64,000 bases of DNA, from NCBI RefSeq assembly GCF_001953745.1, contig NZ_LWLN01000001.1:1426001-1490000 (forward strand), written 5' to 3'. The translations under genes were made by a program, and so were the position numbers. The notes under the pieces are model-generated. The model saw only the letters and a list, made by a program, of their open reading frames with translations, was not told the origin of the DNA and did no database searches. Below, one piece after another: positions 8,854-17,485 of this stretch (within the stretch, counting starts at the first letter, position 1; the number at the start of each line of letters is the position of its first letter). The stretch is from Natrinema saccharevitans. Its GTDB lineage: Archaea; Halobacteriota; Halobacteria; Halobacteriales; Natrialbaceae.

Positions 8854-9093
8854 ATGCATCCCGGCAGGAGGGTTGCGCTCGACGTCGTTTTGCTCGTCGT
8901 CCTCGGCGGGCTCTGTGTTCACTACGGGGCGACGGCCGACGACAACTGGCCGCATCCGACCGGGGACCAGCTTCTGGAATCGGGAACCGACCAGTACGTC
9001 GGGGACCGAATCCTGCTGTTCGGGGAAGTCGAGCGTATCGATGACGGAACGGCGACGCTCCACGTCGTGGACGACGAGTCGGAGGTCAAAGAA
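8854..9093 (+). pseudogene. Truncated membrane OB-fold-like protein gene
   Basis: From ATG 8854 the frame encodes a signal-anchor helix (VVLLVVLGGLCVHYGATAD) and then WPHPTGDQLLES, ILLFGEVERIDDGTATLHVVDDE. I recognise this as the start of a conserved haloarchaeal small membrane protein that normally continues through an OB-like beta domain and more membrane helices. After about residue 80 the similarity stops. The frame then runs on to 9357 through sequence antisense to the epimerase gene. The 3' part therefore appears to be lost and the remnant joined to the downstream locus. Family recognition is from memory. Confidence 0.5.
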
Positions 9094-9146
9094 CGCTGCA
9101 CAAGTCGTGGTCCACAGAAGAGCGAGTGCTTCGAGCGTCCACGTAC

Positions 9147-10076
9147 TCAGTCTTCGGTGTACTGCGCACAGACCCGCCGGATCCCCTCCTCGAAGTCGAT
9201 CTGGGGTTCCCAGCCGATCGCCTCGCGGATCTTCGAGGCGTCGGCGCAGGTGTCGTGGACGTACACGTCCTCGGGGATGGGATTTTCGACGTACTCGGGC
9301 ACCACGTCGGTCCCCAGTTCGTCGTTGATCATCCCGACGACCGTCTCGAAGTCGTAGGCCTCCCCGGTTCCGAGGTTGTAGATCCCGTCGAGTTCGGCCG
9401 CCGCGGCCCCCTCGAGTCCGCGGACGATGTCGGAGACGTGGGTGAAGTCCCGGGTCTGGGTGCCGTCGCCGTACAGCACCGGCGACTCGCCGTTTGCGAT
9501 GTCGTCGGCGAACTGCGCGATCACGTTGGCGTACTCGCCCTTGTGTTCCTCCGCGCCGCCGTAGCCCTGATAGACCGAGAAAAAGCGCATGCCGGCCATC
9601 GACACGTCGTAGTGGTTCGAGAAGTACTCGCCGTAGCGCTCCCGGGCGAGCTTCGAGGCCTCGTAGCCGGTGTTGACGCCCACGTCCATGTCCTCGGGCG
9701 AGGGCTCGGTGCGGCTGCCGTAGATCGACGAGGTCGAGGCGTAGACCACCGTGTCACAGCCGTCCCGCCGGGCCTGCTCGACGACGTTGACGAAGCCCTC
9801 GACGTTCACGCGAGCGCCCGTGGTCGGGTCCTCCTCGTGCATCGCATAGGACGACAGCGCCGCGAGGTGGAAGACGACGTCGACGTCCGTCGGCAGGTCG
9901 TCCTCGAGGACGCTCGCGTCGACGAACTCCACGTCCTCGGCGAGGTTCTCGGGGGTGCCCAGATACTGGTCGTCGACGACGGTCACGTCGTTGTCCGCGG
10001 CGAGGTGGTTCGCCAGGTTCGAGCCGATGAATCCCGCCCCGCCGGTGACGAGAACGGTCCGATCGTCCAGAGTCAT
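9147..10076 (-). CDS. NAD-dependent epimerase, GalE-like
   Basis: The ATG at 10076 gives 309 residues starting MTLDDRTVLVTGGAGFIGSN. Nine extra codons are possible from 10103. Motifs are TGGAGFIGSN, VVDDQYLG (NAD-binding acidic position), STSSIYGS, and catalytic TGYEASK (YxxxK), with FFSVYQGYGG after it. This is the sugar-nucleotide 4-epimerase branch of extended SDR enzymes. It is the third such gene in the left block. The substrate is unknown. It converges on the truncated gene at 8854 and is divergent from the MFS gene. Confidence 0.85.
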   Translation of the reverse strand: MTLDDRTVLVTGGAGFIGSNLANHLAADNDVTVVDDQYLGTPENLAEDVEFVDASVLEDDLPTDVDVVFHLAALSSYAMHEEDPTTGARVNVEGFVNVVEQARRDGCDTVVYASTSSIYGSRTEPSPEDMDVGVNTGYEASKLARERYGEYFSNHYDVSMAGMRFFSVYQGYGGAEEHKGEYANVIAQFADDIANGESPVLYGDGTQTRDFTHVSDIVRGLEGAAAAELDGIYNLGTGEAYDFETVVGMINDELGTDVVPEYVENPIPEDVYVHDTCADASKIREAIGWEPQIDFEEGIRRVCAQYTED

Positions 10077-10227
10077 ATCGGGAATCGCAGGTCGGCGACC
10101 CATAGGTGTTTTGAAAACCCGAGCGCGGCGAGGTACCGCGATCGACCCGAACGGGCACAGTCGACGACCGGCCGGGAATCGACGCTCGAGCCGCCTCTGT
10201 GTCGCCGACCCGCCGCTCGAGCCGTAG

Positions 10228-10237
10228 CTTTAACAAA
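10228..10237 (+). promoter_or_regulatory. TATA box fixing a GTG start for the MFS gene
   Basis: CTTTAACAAA is centred about 27 bases before a GTG at 10259, where the protein then begins VRLLSNPYRRRWIGWG. This supports leaderless initiation at the GTG rather than at the ATG at 10199. Confidence 0.55.
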
Positions 10238-10258
10238 TATGATAGCATACCCCAAACG

Positions 10259-11581
10259 GTGAGACTGCTTTCGAACCCGTATCGACGGCGCTGGATCGGC
10301 TGGGGACTGCTCGTGGGGGCCTTCTTCCTCGTGAGCCTCCACCGGTCGTCGACCGCGGTCCTCTCGGGAGAGCTGATGCGCGCGTTCGATACGACGGCGA
10401 CCAGCCTCGGCCTGCTGCACTCCTCGTTTTTCTACCTGTACGCGGCGTTTCAGGTGCCCGCGGGGCTCCTGACGGACCGGTACGGTGCGCGGGCGATCGC
10501 CGCGGCTGGGACCGCCGTGATGAGCGCCGGCGCGGTCGCGTTCGGCCTGGCGTCGACCTATCCGGTCGCGTTCGGCGGCCGCGTGCTGGTCGGGCTGGGG
10601 GCCAGCGTCCTCTTCGTCGCGGCGCTGCGGTTCTGTGCGAACTGGTTTCGCCCCGACGAGTTCGGCACGATGACGGGCGCGACGTTCAGCGTCGGCATTC
10701 TGGGCGGCCTCGCGGCGACGACGCCGCTGGCGATCGCCATTTCGCGACTCGGCTGGCGGGGGTCGCTGGTCGGCCTCGGTGCTGCGGGCCTCGCGGCCGC
10801 GGTCGGCATCCTCCTCGTCTCCCACGACTCGCCGGCCGACGCCGGCCTCGAGCCGATCGACGACGTGCCGGATCGCCCGGACGTGACCGACGCCGCGACG
10901 CTCAAGCGATACGTCTCGGACGCGGTTCGCGAACCGGAAACGTGGCTGCTGGGGATCATGCTCTTTTTCATGACCGGGATCGGGATCACGATCTTCGGCC
11001 TGTGGGGGATCCCCTATCTCGTCCAGACCCACGGGATCTCCGTGACCGAGGCCTCGGTCTACCTGCTCGTGGGCAACGTCGGCGGCATGATCGGCCCGAC
11101 GGCCTTCGGCTGGCTCTCGGATCGATCGGGGAAGCGAACCGGCCTCATCGTCTTCTCGACGGTCGTGTTCGGGCTGACCTGGACGGTCTTCGCCGTCTTC
11201 GGGACCGTCCCCCTGTTGCTCGTCGGCGCGATCTTCCTCTTCTCCCGGGTCCTTCGCGGCGGCGTGCCGCTCGCCTTTACCGTCATCAAGGAACGCCACC
11301 CGGAGGGAGCGAGCGGGACCGTGATCGGAATCGTCAACACGATGGGCTGGGTCGGCGCGGCCGTCTTCCCGGTCGTCCTCGGGGCCGCCCTCGACGCCTA
11401 CTGGACCGGCGACACCGTCAACGGGACGCGCGTCTACACCGAGTTCGGCTATCAGGTCGCGTTCGCCATCGCGGCCGCCGCGGGGCTGCTCGCCGCGGCC
11501 TGTGCAACCGTACTCTACGTCCGGACGCGCGCCGACCGGTCCCTCGAGTCCGGCACCGATATCGACCAGCAGGCGAGCTGA
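10259..11581 (+). CDS. Major facilitator superfamily permease
   Basis: From the GTG at 10259 the protein has 440 residues and about twelve hydrophobic segments. The MFS signature after the second helix appears as LLTDRYGARA, and its counterpart in the second half as GWLSDRSGKRTG. A hydrophilic loop near residues 185-215 separates the halves. The family exchanges small solutes or organic anions across the cytoplasmic membrane. The overall look is of the oxalate/formate antiporter or ACS-like branch, but the substrate is not readable. The MaoC gene starts 83 bases downstream. Confidence 0.88.
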   Translation: MRLLSNPYRRRWIGWGLLVGAFFLVSLHRSSTAVLSGELMRAFDTTATSLGLLHSSFFYLYAAFQVPAGLLTDRYGARAIAAAGTAVMSAGAVAFGLASTYPVAFGGRVLVGLGASVLFVAALRFCANWFRPDEFGTMTGATFSVGILGGLAATTPLAIAISRLGWRGSLVGLGAAGLAAAVGILLVSHDSPADAGLEPIDDVPDRPDVTDAATLKRYVSDAVREPETWLLGIMLFFMTGIGITIFGLWGIPYLVQTHGISVTEASVYLLVGNVGGMIGPTAFGWLSDRSGKRTGLIVFSTVVFGLTWTVFAVFGTVPLLLVGAIFLFSRVLRGGVPLAFTVIKERHPEGASGTVIGIVNTMGWVGAAVFPVVLGAALDAYWTGDTVNGTRVYTEFGYQVAFAIAAAAGLLAAACATVLYVRTRADRSLESGTDIDQQAS

Positions 11582-11664
11582 CGCCGCCGGGCGGCCCGAA
11601 CCGTCCCCTATCGCCCCTGCCTCAGCCCACAGCTACTTGTCGATACGTACCACACCACACCGTC

Positions 11665-12120
11665 ATGCGCTACTACGAGGACATCGAGGTCGGGGAGACC
11701 CGGGAGTTCGGCGAGTACCACGTGACCAAAGCGGAGGTACTCGAGTTCGCCGAGCGCTACGACCCACAGCCGTTCCACACGGACGAGGAGGCCGCCGAAG
11801 AGTCCGCGTTCGGCGAGCTGGTCGCCTCCGGCTGGCACACCGCCGCGATGTGTATGCGGATGCTCGTCGACGGCCCGATCCAGGACCGCGCCAGTATGGG
11901 CGCTCGCGGCGTCGACGAACTCCGGTGGAAGCAGCCGGTCAAACCCGGTGACACGCTCTCGGTCCGGACCGAGATCGTCGACAAACGCGTCTCCGAGAGC
12001 GATCCGACCCGCGGCTACGTCGACAGCAAACTCGAGGGGATCAACCAGGACGGCGACGTGGTCATCTCCTGGATCGGGCTGGGCATGATCGCCCGCCGAC
12101 CGGACGACGGGGAGGAGTGA
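11665..12120 (+). CDS. MaoC-like hotdog dehydratase
   Basis: This 151-residue protein has the MaoC hotdog fold. MRYYEDIEVGE opens the domain, and YDPQPFHTDEEAA carries the Asp/His hydratase signature of R-specific enoyl-CoA hydratases. ASGWHTAAMCMRM is the typical central helix. The family adds water to 2-enoyl-CoA. The next gene follows within a few bases, so the two are likely co-transcribed. Its role in this cell (acyl-CoA breakdown or polyester precursor supply) is not decided by the sequence. Confidence 0.88.
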   Translation: MRYYEDIEVGETREFGEYHVTKAEVLEFAERYDPQPFHTDEEAAEESAFGELVASGWHTAAMCMRMLVDGPIQDRASMGARGVDELRWKQPVKPGDTLSVRTEIVDKRVSESDPTRGYVDSKLEGINQDGDVVISWIGLGMIARRPDDGEE

Positions 12121-12122
12121 GG

Positions 12123-12647
12123 ATGGCCCGGGTGCCGCTGCTCGAGGCCGCCGACCTCCCCGAGGAGTACCGCTATCTGTTCACCGAGAACGACGTCGGC
12201 GACGCCCACATCTTCCAAGCGATGGCCAACGCGCCGGAGCTGCTACAGTGGTACATGCGCTACTCGACGCGGCTCTGGGACGTCCTGCCGGCGCGCGAAC
12301 GCGAGGTAGTCATTCTGGCGGCCGCCCGCGCCCTCGAGCACGAGTACGAGTGGCACCAGCACGTTCGGCTGGGCCGCGAGGCCGGCGTGACCGACGCCGA
12401 GATCACCGCTATCAGCGAGGGCGACCTCGCGGCGCTGGCGGACCGCGACGCGGCGCTGGTCGCGTACGCACGTAGCGTCGCCCTCGGCGATCCCCGCGAC
12501 GGTGACCACGACCGACTCGGCGAGTACTACGACGTCGAGACCGTCGTCGGCGTCGCCATGTTAGCCGCTCACTACGTCGCGACGGCCCGGGTGCTGGATG
12601 CGTTCGACGTCGCAACCGAGGAGGCGTTCGTCGGCTGGCAGCCCTGA
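12123..12647 (+). CDS. Carboxymuconolactone decarboxylase family protein
   Basis: This 174-residue all-helical protein contains EREVVILAAARALEHEYEWHQHVRLGREAG, the core of the CMD/AhpD-like family. Unlike AhpD it lacks the CxxC pair: the positions near EYEWHQH carry Glu and His instead. That is more like gamma-carboxymuconolactone decarboxylases. The ATG at 12123 is chosen because GGAGGAG lies six bases upstream. A GTG at 12117 is also in frame. It sits directly after the MaoC gene. The substrate is unknown. Confidence 0.8.
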   Translation: MARVPLLEAADLPEEYRYLFTENDVGDAHIFQAMANAPELLQWYMRYSTRLWDVLPAREREVVILAAARALEHEYEWHQHVRLGREAGVTDAEITAISEGDLAALADRDAALVAYARSVALGDPRDGDHDRLGEYYDVETVVGVAMLAAHYVATARVLDAFDVATEEAFVGWQP

Positions 12648-12875
12648 CCGTCCGCGGCGAGTCACTCGCTCGGCGACGCTCTCGGGACTCCTGTCGACCC
12701 GATTCGAAACGACACTCAACGAAGATTCGGGTCGAGGAAATCGCGGTACCCGCTTGGGTAGGGCCAGAACAAGCCGCGGACGGAAAACGGCGCGAAATCG
12801 CGAGCGGGCAGCTGGCTTTCCGAACGGTCGGCGATCACCACCGGAGTTATTGGCCACGGCGTCGAGACGAACCGT

Positions 12876-13370
12876 ATGACCTTCGTCGTCCCGTTCGATG
12901 GATCGGAACTCGCTGAAGCCGCGCTCGTCAGAGCCGTCGAGTACGACGCCGCACTCGAGGAGGGGATCGCGGCCGTCGTCGTCGTCCCGGAGCGAAAGGG
13001 ATACGCGCGGGAGAAAGGCTGGATCGACGAGGACGAACCGTACGACGTCGATGCGGTCGTCGAACGCCTTCGCGACCGAGTCCGGACGCTCGCGCCGTCG
13101 GCGGCGTTCGAGTGCGAACGGATCCGCGAGTTTCCGCCCGAAGAACGGCTCGCCGGCCATATCGAGCGACTGATACGAAACCACGATCCGAGCGTCGTGT
13201 TCCTCGGAAGCGACAACGTCGGCCGCGTCGTGACGCCGCTGACGAGCGTCGGCGTCCACGTCGCCGCCGACGAATCGTACGACGTCTTCGTCGTTCGCCA
13301 GCCGACGCCGCCGACGCTCGAGGCCCTCGATCCCCATCCCGACTTCTACCGGGACACGGGCTCGACGTAG
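12876..13370 (+). CDS. Divergent universal stress protein-like protein
   Basis: This 164-residue protein begins MTFVVPFDGSELAEAAL, the beta1-alpha1 unit of Usp folds. A later strand reads PSVVFLGSDNVGRVV, matching the place where ATP-binding Usp proteins have GxxGxxG-S. The glycine motif is incomplete, so nucleotide binding is uncertain. A TATA-like AGTTATTGG about 28 bases upstream supports the start. It is the first of four Usp-fold genes within 3 kb, all on the same strand but mostly with their own promoters. Confidence 0.7.
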   Translation: MTFVVPFDGSELAEAALVRAVEYDAALEEGIAAVVVVPERKGYAREKGWIDEDEPYDVDAVVERLRDRVRTLAPSAAFECERIREFPPEERLAGHIERLIRNHDPSVVFLGSDNVGRVVTPLTSVGVHVAADESYDVFVVRQPTPPTLEALDPHPDFYRDTGST

Positions 13371-13470
13371 CGATCGCGATACCCGGTGTCAGAGGCCGAT
13401 CGGCGGCCTTCGACGGATCGGCTCGACGGGGTGGTTTTATGCCGCCGAGCGGTGTGCGATCACCGAACCC

Positions 13471-13932
13471 ATGAACTTCGACGAGTTTACCGGCGACGTC
13501 CAGCATCGGCTCGAGCTACCCGGAACCGGCGAGACCGTCCGCGCGATCAGGGCCACGCTCGTGACGCTCGGCCAGCGGCTCCCGGAGGGCGCGGCCGAGG
13601 ACCTCGCGGCCTCGCTGCCCATGGAAATCGACTGGTACCTGACCGGAGCAGTCGACGAACACGGCCAGCGGTTCGACTGGCGGGAGTTCGTCTCGCGGGT
13701 GAGCGACATCGAGAACACGGATCCGTCCGACGCCGCGTACCACGCCCGCGTTATTGTCGATCTCGTCCGGACGCAGGTTCCGGAGTCGGACTTCCGGCAA
13801 CTCCGCGACCAACTTCCCGAGGACCAGTCGGACGAGAACTGGGAGAAGCTGTTCGAAATCGTCGACGCCGGCGGCTGGGGCGACGCCGAAGAGGCCCAGA
13901 CCGGCGGCGGGCCACAACCCGACGGCGAGTGA
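13471..13932 (+). CDS. DUF2267 family protein
   Basis: This 153-residue helical protein begins MNFDEFTGDVQHRLELPGTGETVRAI and contains TLGQRLPEGAAEDLAASLP, the hallmark of DUF2267 (repeats of a helical hairpin that senses nothing known). DUF2267 genes often sit next to Usp genes in halophiles and soil bacteria, as here. A TTTTATG box lies about 34 bases before the ATG. The biochemical role is unknown. The C-terminal ~20 residues are Gly/Glu-rich and probably disordered. Confidence 0.8.
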   Translation: MNFDEFTGDVQHRLELPGTGETVRAIRATLVTLGQRLPEGAAEDLAASLPMEIDWYLTGAVDEHGQRFDWREFVSRVSDIENTDPSDAAYHARVIVDLVRTQVPESDFRQLRDQLPEDQSDENWEKLFEIVDAGGWGDAEEAQTGGGPQPDGE

Positions 13933-14023
13933 TCGCCGGCCGACTCGCGGCGAGACGACCGCCGTCGTACGAACGCCGTCACCGATCCCAGCGATTAATG
14001 GTCGTGTCGACGAAGGACACGGC

Positions 14024-14425
14024 GTGTACGACCGAATTCTCGTTCCGACCGACGGGCGCGAGGAGACCGAACGGGCGATCGACGAAGCGATCGCGCTCGC
14101 CGCCGAACACGACGCGACGCTCCACGCGCTGTACGTGGTCAACTCCGCCGCGATCGCGCCCGGCATCGAGTTCAGCGATCTCGAGGACGTCGGCAGACAG
14201 GCGGTCGAGCACGTCCGCGATCGGGCGACGGCTGCCGGTGTCGATCGAGTCTCGTGTGCCGTGACACACGGCCTCCGTCATCGCGCGATTCTCGACTACG
14301 CCGCCGACAGCGATGTCGACCTGATCGTCATCGGTCGCCATCGGGAACTCGACCATCTCGTTCGCGGGAGCGTGTCGAAACGCGTCTCCGAGGAGGCGAC
14401 GGTCCCGGTGTTGCTCGTCGAGTGA
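14024..14425 (+). CDS. Universal stress protein (single domain)
   Basis: Starting at GTG 14024, the 133 residues read VYDRILVPTDGREETERAID and end with the strand VPVLLVE. The ATP-loop is DVDLIVIGRHRELDHLVRGSVSKRV, a variant of GxxGxxxxxxGS. The start is set by a TATA box GATTAATG (13993-14000), 28 bases upstream. Usp proteins bind ATP or act as sensors in stress responses; the exact role is unknown. No ribosome binding site is visible, which fits a leaderless transcript. Confidence 0.85.
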   Translation: MYDRILVPTDGREETERAIDEAIALAAEHDATLHALYVVNSAAIAPGIEFSDLEDVGRQAVEHVRDRATAAGVDRVSCAVTHGLRHRAILDYAADSDVDLIVIGRHRELDHLVRGSVSKRVSEEATVPVLLVE

Positions 14426-14486
14426 CCGACTGCCGCGTCCCCGATCCCCCATAGCATTAATCGGCGGGAAAACGAAGTCCGCCCCG

Positions 14487-15401
14487 ATGTCTCCGACAAC
14501 AGATACGATCGAGTCGGTTCTCTTGCCGACGGACGGCAGTGACGGCGCGCTCGTGGGGGCGAAACGGGGCGCGGATCTCGCCGCGATGGCCGATGCGACC
14601 GTTCACGTCCTCTCGGTCGTCGACGCGTCGGCGATCGAGGGGGTCGCGTCCGTTCTCGAGTCGGATCTGGACGAACAGCGGGCCGCCCTCGAGGACGACG
14701 CCGAGTCGGCCGTCGCGTCCGTCTCGTCGATGGTCCAGGACCGGTATCCGGACTGCGAGGTCACGACGACGACCGACCGGGGGAGGCCCTTTCGGGTCAT
14801 CGACCGCTACGTCGAGGAAAACGACATCGACGTCGTCGCGATGGGAACGAAGGGACGAACGGGTGTCAGACGCGTCGTTCTCGGAAGCGTGACCGAAAAC
14901 GTCCTCCGGACCGTCGAGGCCCCGATACTCGTCGTGCCGCCGGCGGCGAGCGACGCGCCGCTCACCGAGGACACCGTCCGGAACGTCCTCCTGCCGACGG
15001 ACGGCAGCGACGGTGCCGCGGTCGCCGTCGACTGGGGACTGGCGCTCGCGACCGCCTTCGACGCGATGACCCACGCGATCTACTCGGTCGACACGAGACG
15101 GTTCTCGCCGCAGGCAGAGCCCGGCGAGATCCTAGCCGAACTCGAGCGTCCCGGGGAGGACGCCCTCGAGTCGGTCCGCGAACGCGCGCGAGAGCGCGGC
15201 TGCAGCCTCACGGGTACGATCGCAACGGGACCGCCGGCGAGGGTCGTCCTGGACTACGCCGACGGCAACGATATCGATCTCATCGCGATGGGGACACACG
15301 GCCGCTCGGGACTCGAGCGACACTTCCTCGGAAGCGTGACCGAAAACGTCGTCCGGAACGCCGAGTTGCCGGTGGTTTGCGTTCCGATGAGCGGCGCCTG
15401 A
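14487..15401 (+). CDS. Tandem universal stress protein (two Usp domains)
   Basis: These 304 residues hold two complete Usp domains. Domain one begins IESVLLPTDGSDGALVGAKR (about 9-28) and has the loop GTKGRTGVRRVVLGSVTENV. Domain two begins VRNVLLPTDGSDGAAV (about 165-180) and has GTHGRSGLERHFLGSVTENV. Both ATP-binding loops are intact, so this is the most canonical Usp of the cluster. The near-identical openings point to an internal duplication. A TATA box GCATTAATC (14454-14462) lies about 29 bases before the ATG. Confidence 0.92.
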   Translation: MSPTTDTIESVLLPTDGSDGALVGAKRGADLAAMADATVHVLSVVDASAIEGVASVLESDLDEQRAALEDDAESAVASVSSMVQDRYPDCEVTTTTDRGRPFRVIDRYVEENDIDVVAMGTKGRTGVRRVVLGSVTENVLRTVEAPILVVPPAASDAPLTEDTVRNVLLPTDGSDGAAVAVDWGLALATAFDAMTHAIYSVDTRRFSPQAEPGEILAELERPGEDALESVRERARERGCSLTGTIATGPPARVVLDYADGNDIDLIAMGTHGRSGLERHFLGSVTENVVRNAELPVVCVPMSGA

Positions 15402-15474
15402 GCGGCGGCGACGGATCTGCCGGCAGTTCGACCACGGTTGCGGTATTATACCGCTGGTCGTCGTAGCGGCCGGT

Positions 15475-15903
15475 ATGGGTGAGCGACTCCTCGTTGCCTA
15501 CGACGGGTCAGAACCGGCGAAAGACGCACTCGAGTACGCGATCGAGACGTTTCCGGAGGCGGAGCTTACCGCCCTGTACGTCGTTCCGGTTCCGGACGGG
15601 TACTGGATGGCGTTTCGGGACCCCGAGGATCGGGTTCCGGCCACCGAACGCGGCCGCGATGAGGGACGCGATATCCTCGAGGAAGCGGTCGATCTCGCCG
15701 CGGACCACGGCCGCGATCTCGAGACCGAAATCGCGACCGGAAAGCCGGATCAGGAGATTATCGAGTCGGCCACGACGGACGGCTACGAGACGATCGTTAT
15801 CGGCAGCCACGGCCGCGACCGAATGTCGCGCGTCTTGCTCGGCAGCGTCGCCGAAAAAGTGGTTCGCCGATCGCCGATTCCAGTTATCGTCGCCCGCGAC
15901 TGA
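15475..15903 (+). CDS. Universal stress protein (single domain)
   Basis: This 142-residue protein begins MGERLLVAYDGSEPAKDALEY and has the ATP-binding loop GSHGRDRMSRVLLGSVAEKV followed by the closing strand IPVIVARD. An internal segment with FRDPEDRVPATE is typical of haloarchaeal members. The TATA box GTATTATACC (15443-15452) is 28 bases before the ATG. It is the last Usp of the cluster and precedes the CNNM-like gene. Confidence 0.92.
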   Translation: MGERLLVAYDGSEPAKDALEYAIETFPEAELTALYVVPVPDGYWMAFRDPEDRVPATERGRDEGRDILEEAVDLAADHGRDLETEIATGKPDQEIIESATTDGYETIVIGSHGRDRMSRVLLGSVAEKVVRRSPIPVIVARD

Positions 15904-16067
15904 CCAGATCGACCGTCCCCGCGGAACGGACTCACGTCGCGGACGGCGCTTGCGGGAGTGACGCCCGTCGGCCGACCGAGGACGGCCAGCCATTGACCGA
16001 CGTGGGAGTGTGCCGTCAGCGCCGACGGCGGACCCCGACGTTCCAACCCGCCGGAAAGTAGCAGCGT

Positions 16068-16076
16068 CTTTATATG
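16068..16076 (+). promoter_or_regulatory. TATA box of the CNNM-like gene
   Basis: CTTTATATG is centred about 28 bases before the ATG at 16100. It marks that ATG as the leaderless start and rules out the longer frame from 16010. Confidence 0.6.
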
Positions 16077-16099
16077 AACTCTCGGCGAATCGTCAGTTC

Positions 16100-17173
16100 A
16101 TGGAACCCGTCGAAATCGGCGTTCGGTTGGTCGCCGGCATCGCTCTCATTCTGGCAAACGCCTTCTTCGTCGCGATCGAGTTCGCGCTCACTCGCGTTCG
16201 ACAGTATCCCGAGTCCGAGTTCGACAAACCGGGGCTGCGGCGCGCGTGGGAGATGACCAACGAACTCGAGATCTATCTAACCAGCTGTCAGGTGGGCATC
16301 AGCGGGACGAGCATCGCCGTCGGCATCATCGCCGAACCGGCCCTCGCGACGATCATCCGTCCCGTCTTCGAGAACACCGCACTCGCCTCCGCGGGTGCCG
16401 GTGCCGTCCTCGCGTTCGTTATCATCAACCTCCTTCATCTCACCCACGGCGAACAGACGCCGACCTACCTCGGCGTCGAGCGAACGAAGTTCGTCGCGAG
16501 GTACGGGGCCACCCCGCTGTACTGGTTCGCGAAACTCCTCTCGCCCGTGATCTGGTTCGGAGACGCCGTCGCGAAGTGGACGCTACACCGGTTCGGGATC
16601 GAGATGACCGGTGCGTGGCTCGAGACCGAGACGGAGATCATCGAAACGCGTGCCGAACTCCGGAACCGACTCGCGTCGGTCCTCGAGCAGGGCGACGTCC
16701 CGGACGACCGCCGGGAGGAGATCATCAACGCCCTGACCGTCGGCGACCGGCCGGTCGAGGACGAGATGACGCCCGTCGAGGACGTCACCTTCCTCTCGAC
16801 GACGGCTTCCACCGCGGAGAACGTCGATCGGATCGGCTCGAGCCCACACACCCGGTTTCCGCTGATCGAGGAGGCCCCCGAGTCGTTCGTCGGCATCGTC
16901 TACGCTCCGACGGTCGTCGACCGGATCGACGACCTGCGAAACGGCGACGCGTCCTTCGCCGACATCGCGACGCCGCCGATGACGCTGCCCGCCGACATGC
17001 ACGTCAGCGACGCGATCGACGAACTACAGGCGGCACAGCAGGAACTCGCGCTCGTCGAAGCCGACGGGACCGTCGTCGGACTACTGACGGCGACCGACGC
17101 CCTCGAGGCACTGGTCGGTGACTTCGAGGATCCACTCGTCGTGAACGACGGCTTGCTGCAGAAACGTTCGTAA
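16100..17173 (+). CDS. CNNM/CorC-like membrane protein with CBS domains
   Basis: The ATG at 16100 gives 357 residues. The DUF21/CNNM membrane domain spans about residues 1-190 with helices IALILANAFFVAIEFAL, GTSIAVGIIAEPALATI and GAVLAFVIINLLHL. The signature HLTHGEQTPTYLGVERTKF follows. After a linker (LRNRLASVLEQGDVPDDRR) come paired CBS-like segments, ending VVGLLTATDALEALVGD. Family members export Mg2+ or Co2+ or are otherwise tied to divalent cation balance. CBS pairs usually bind adenine nucleotides. The usual CorC_HlyC tail domain is absent. Confidence 0.85.
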   Translation: MEPVEIGVRLVAGIALILANAFFVAIEFALTRVRQYPESEFDKPGLRRAWEMTNELEIYLTSCQVGISGTSIAVGIIAEPALATIIRPVFENTALASAGAGAVLAFVIINLLHLTHGEQTPTYLGVERTKFVARYGATPLYWFAKLLSPVIWFGDAVAKWTLHRFGIEMTGAWLETETEIIETRAELRNRLASVLEQGDVPDDRREEIINALTVGDRPVEDEMTPVEDVTFLSTTASTAENVDRIGSSPHTRFPLIEEAPESFVGIVYAPTVVDRIDDLRNGDASFADIATPPMTLPADMHVSDAIDELQAAQQELALVEADGTVVGLLTATDALEALVGDFEDPLVVNDGLLQKRS

Positions 17174-17290
17174 CGCCGACGGACATCGTCATACTCGCCT
17201 CGTGTTCACCTCCCTCGCCGTCACCACCTCGGCGGGATCGGAACTGGTGTCCGCCTGCAGGCATCGCTGCTCGAGTTGTCTGCGGAGAAA

Positions 17291-17365
17291 TGCTCCGACA
17301 GGGATTCGAACCCTGGTCATTGCCGTGAGAGGGCAATATGATTGGCCGGACTACACCATCGGAGC
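17291..17365 (-). tRNA. tRNA-Glu (anticodon CTC)
   Basis: Read on the minus strand, the acceptor GCTCCGA pairs with TCGGAGC, followed by discriminator A. The T arm contains GGTTCGAATCC. The anticodon arm TTGCC-CTCTCAC-GGCAA places CTC at positions 34-36. No intron is seen and CCA is not encoded. The D arm region reads TGTAGTCCGGCCAA. Confidence 0.95.
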
Positions 17366-17485
17366 GCGCTGCGTCGCGTTTCGACGCGTCGCGAGTGTAT
17401 TCCATCGTAGCGCCGTTTGACGTTTAAGCATTCCGTTTCGTCTCGGGAGTGTTGAACCCTCTCACGCGGATCGGTGTCGAACGAC

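Noticed and set aside
10942-12120. Long frame covering MFS and MaoC as one protein
   Set aside because: Only the last 151 residues are the real MaoC protein; the N-terminal part is out of frame with the MFS gene and has no domain.
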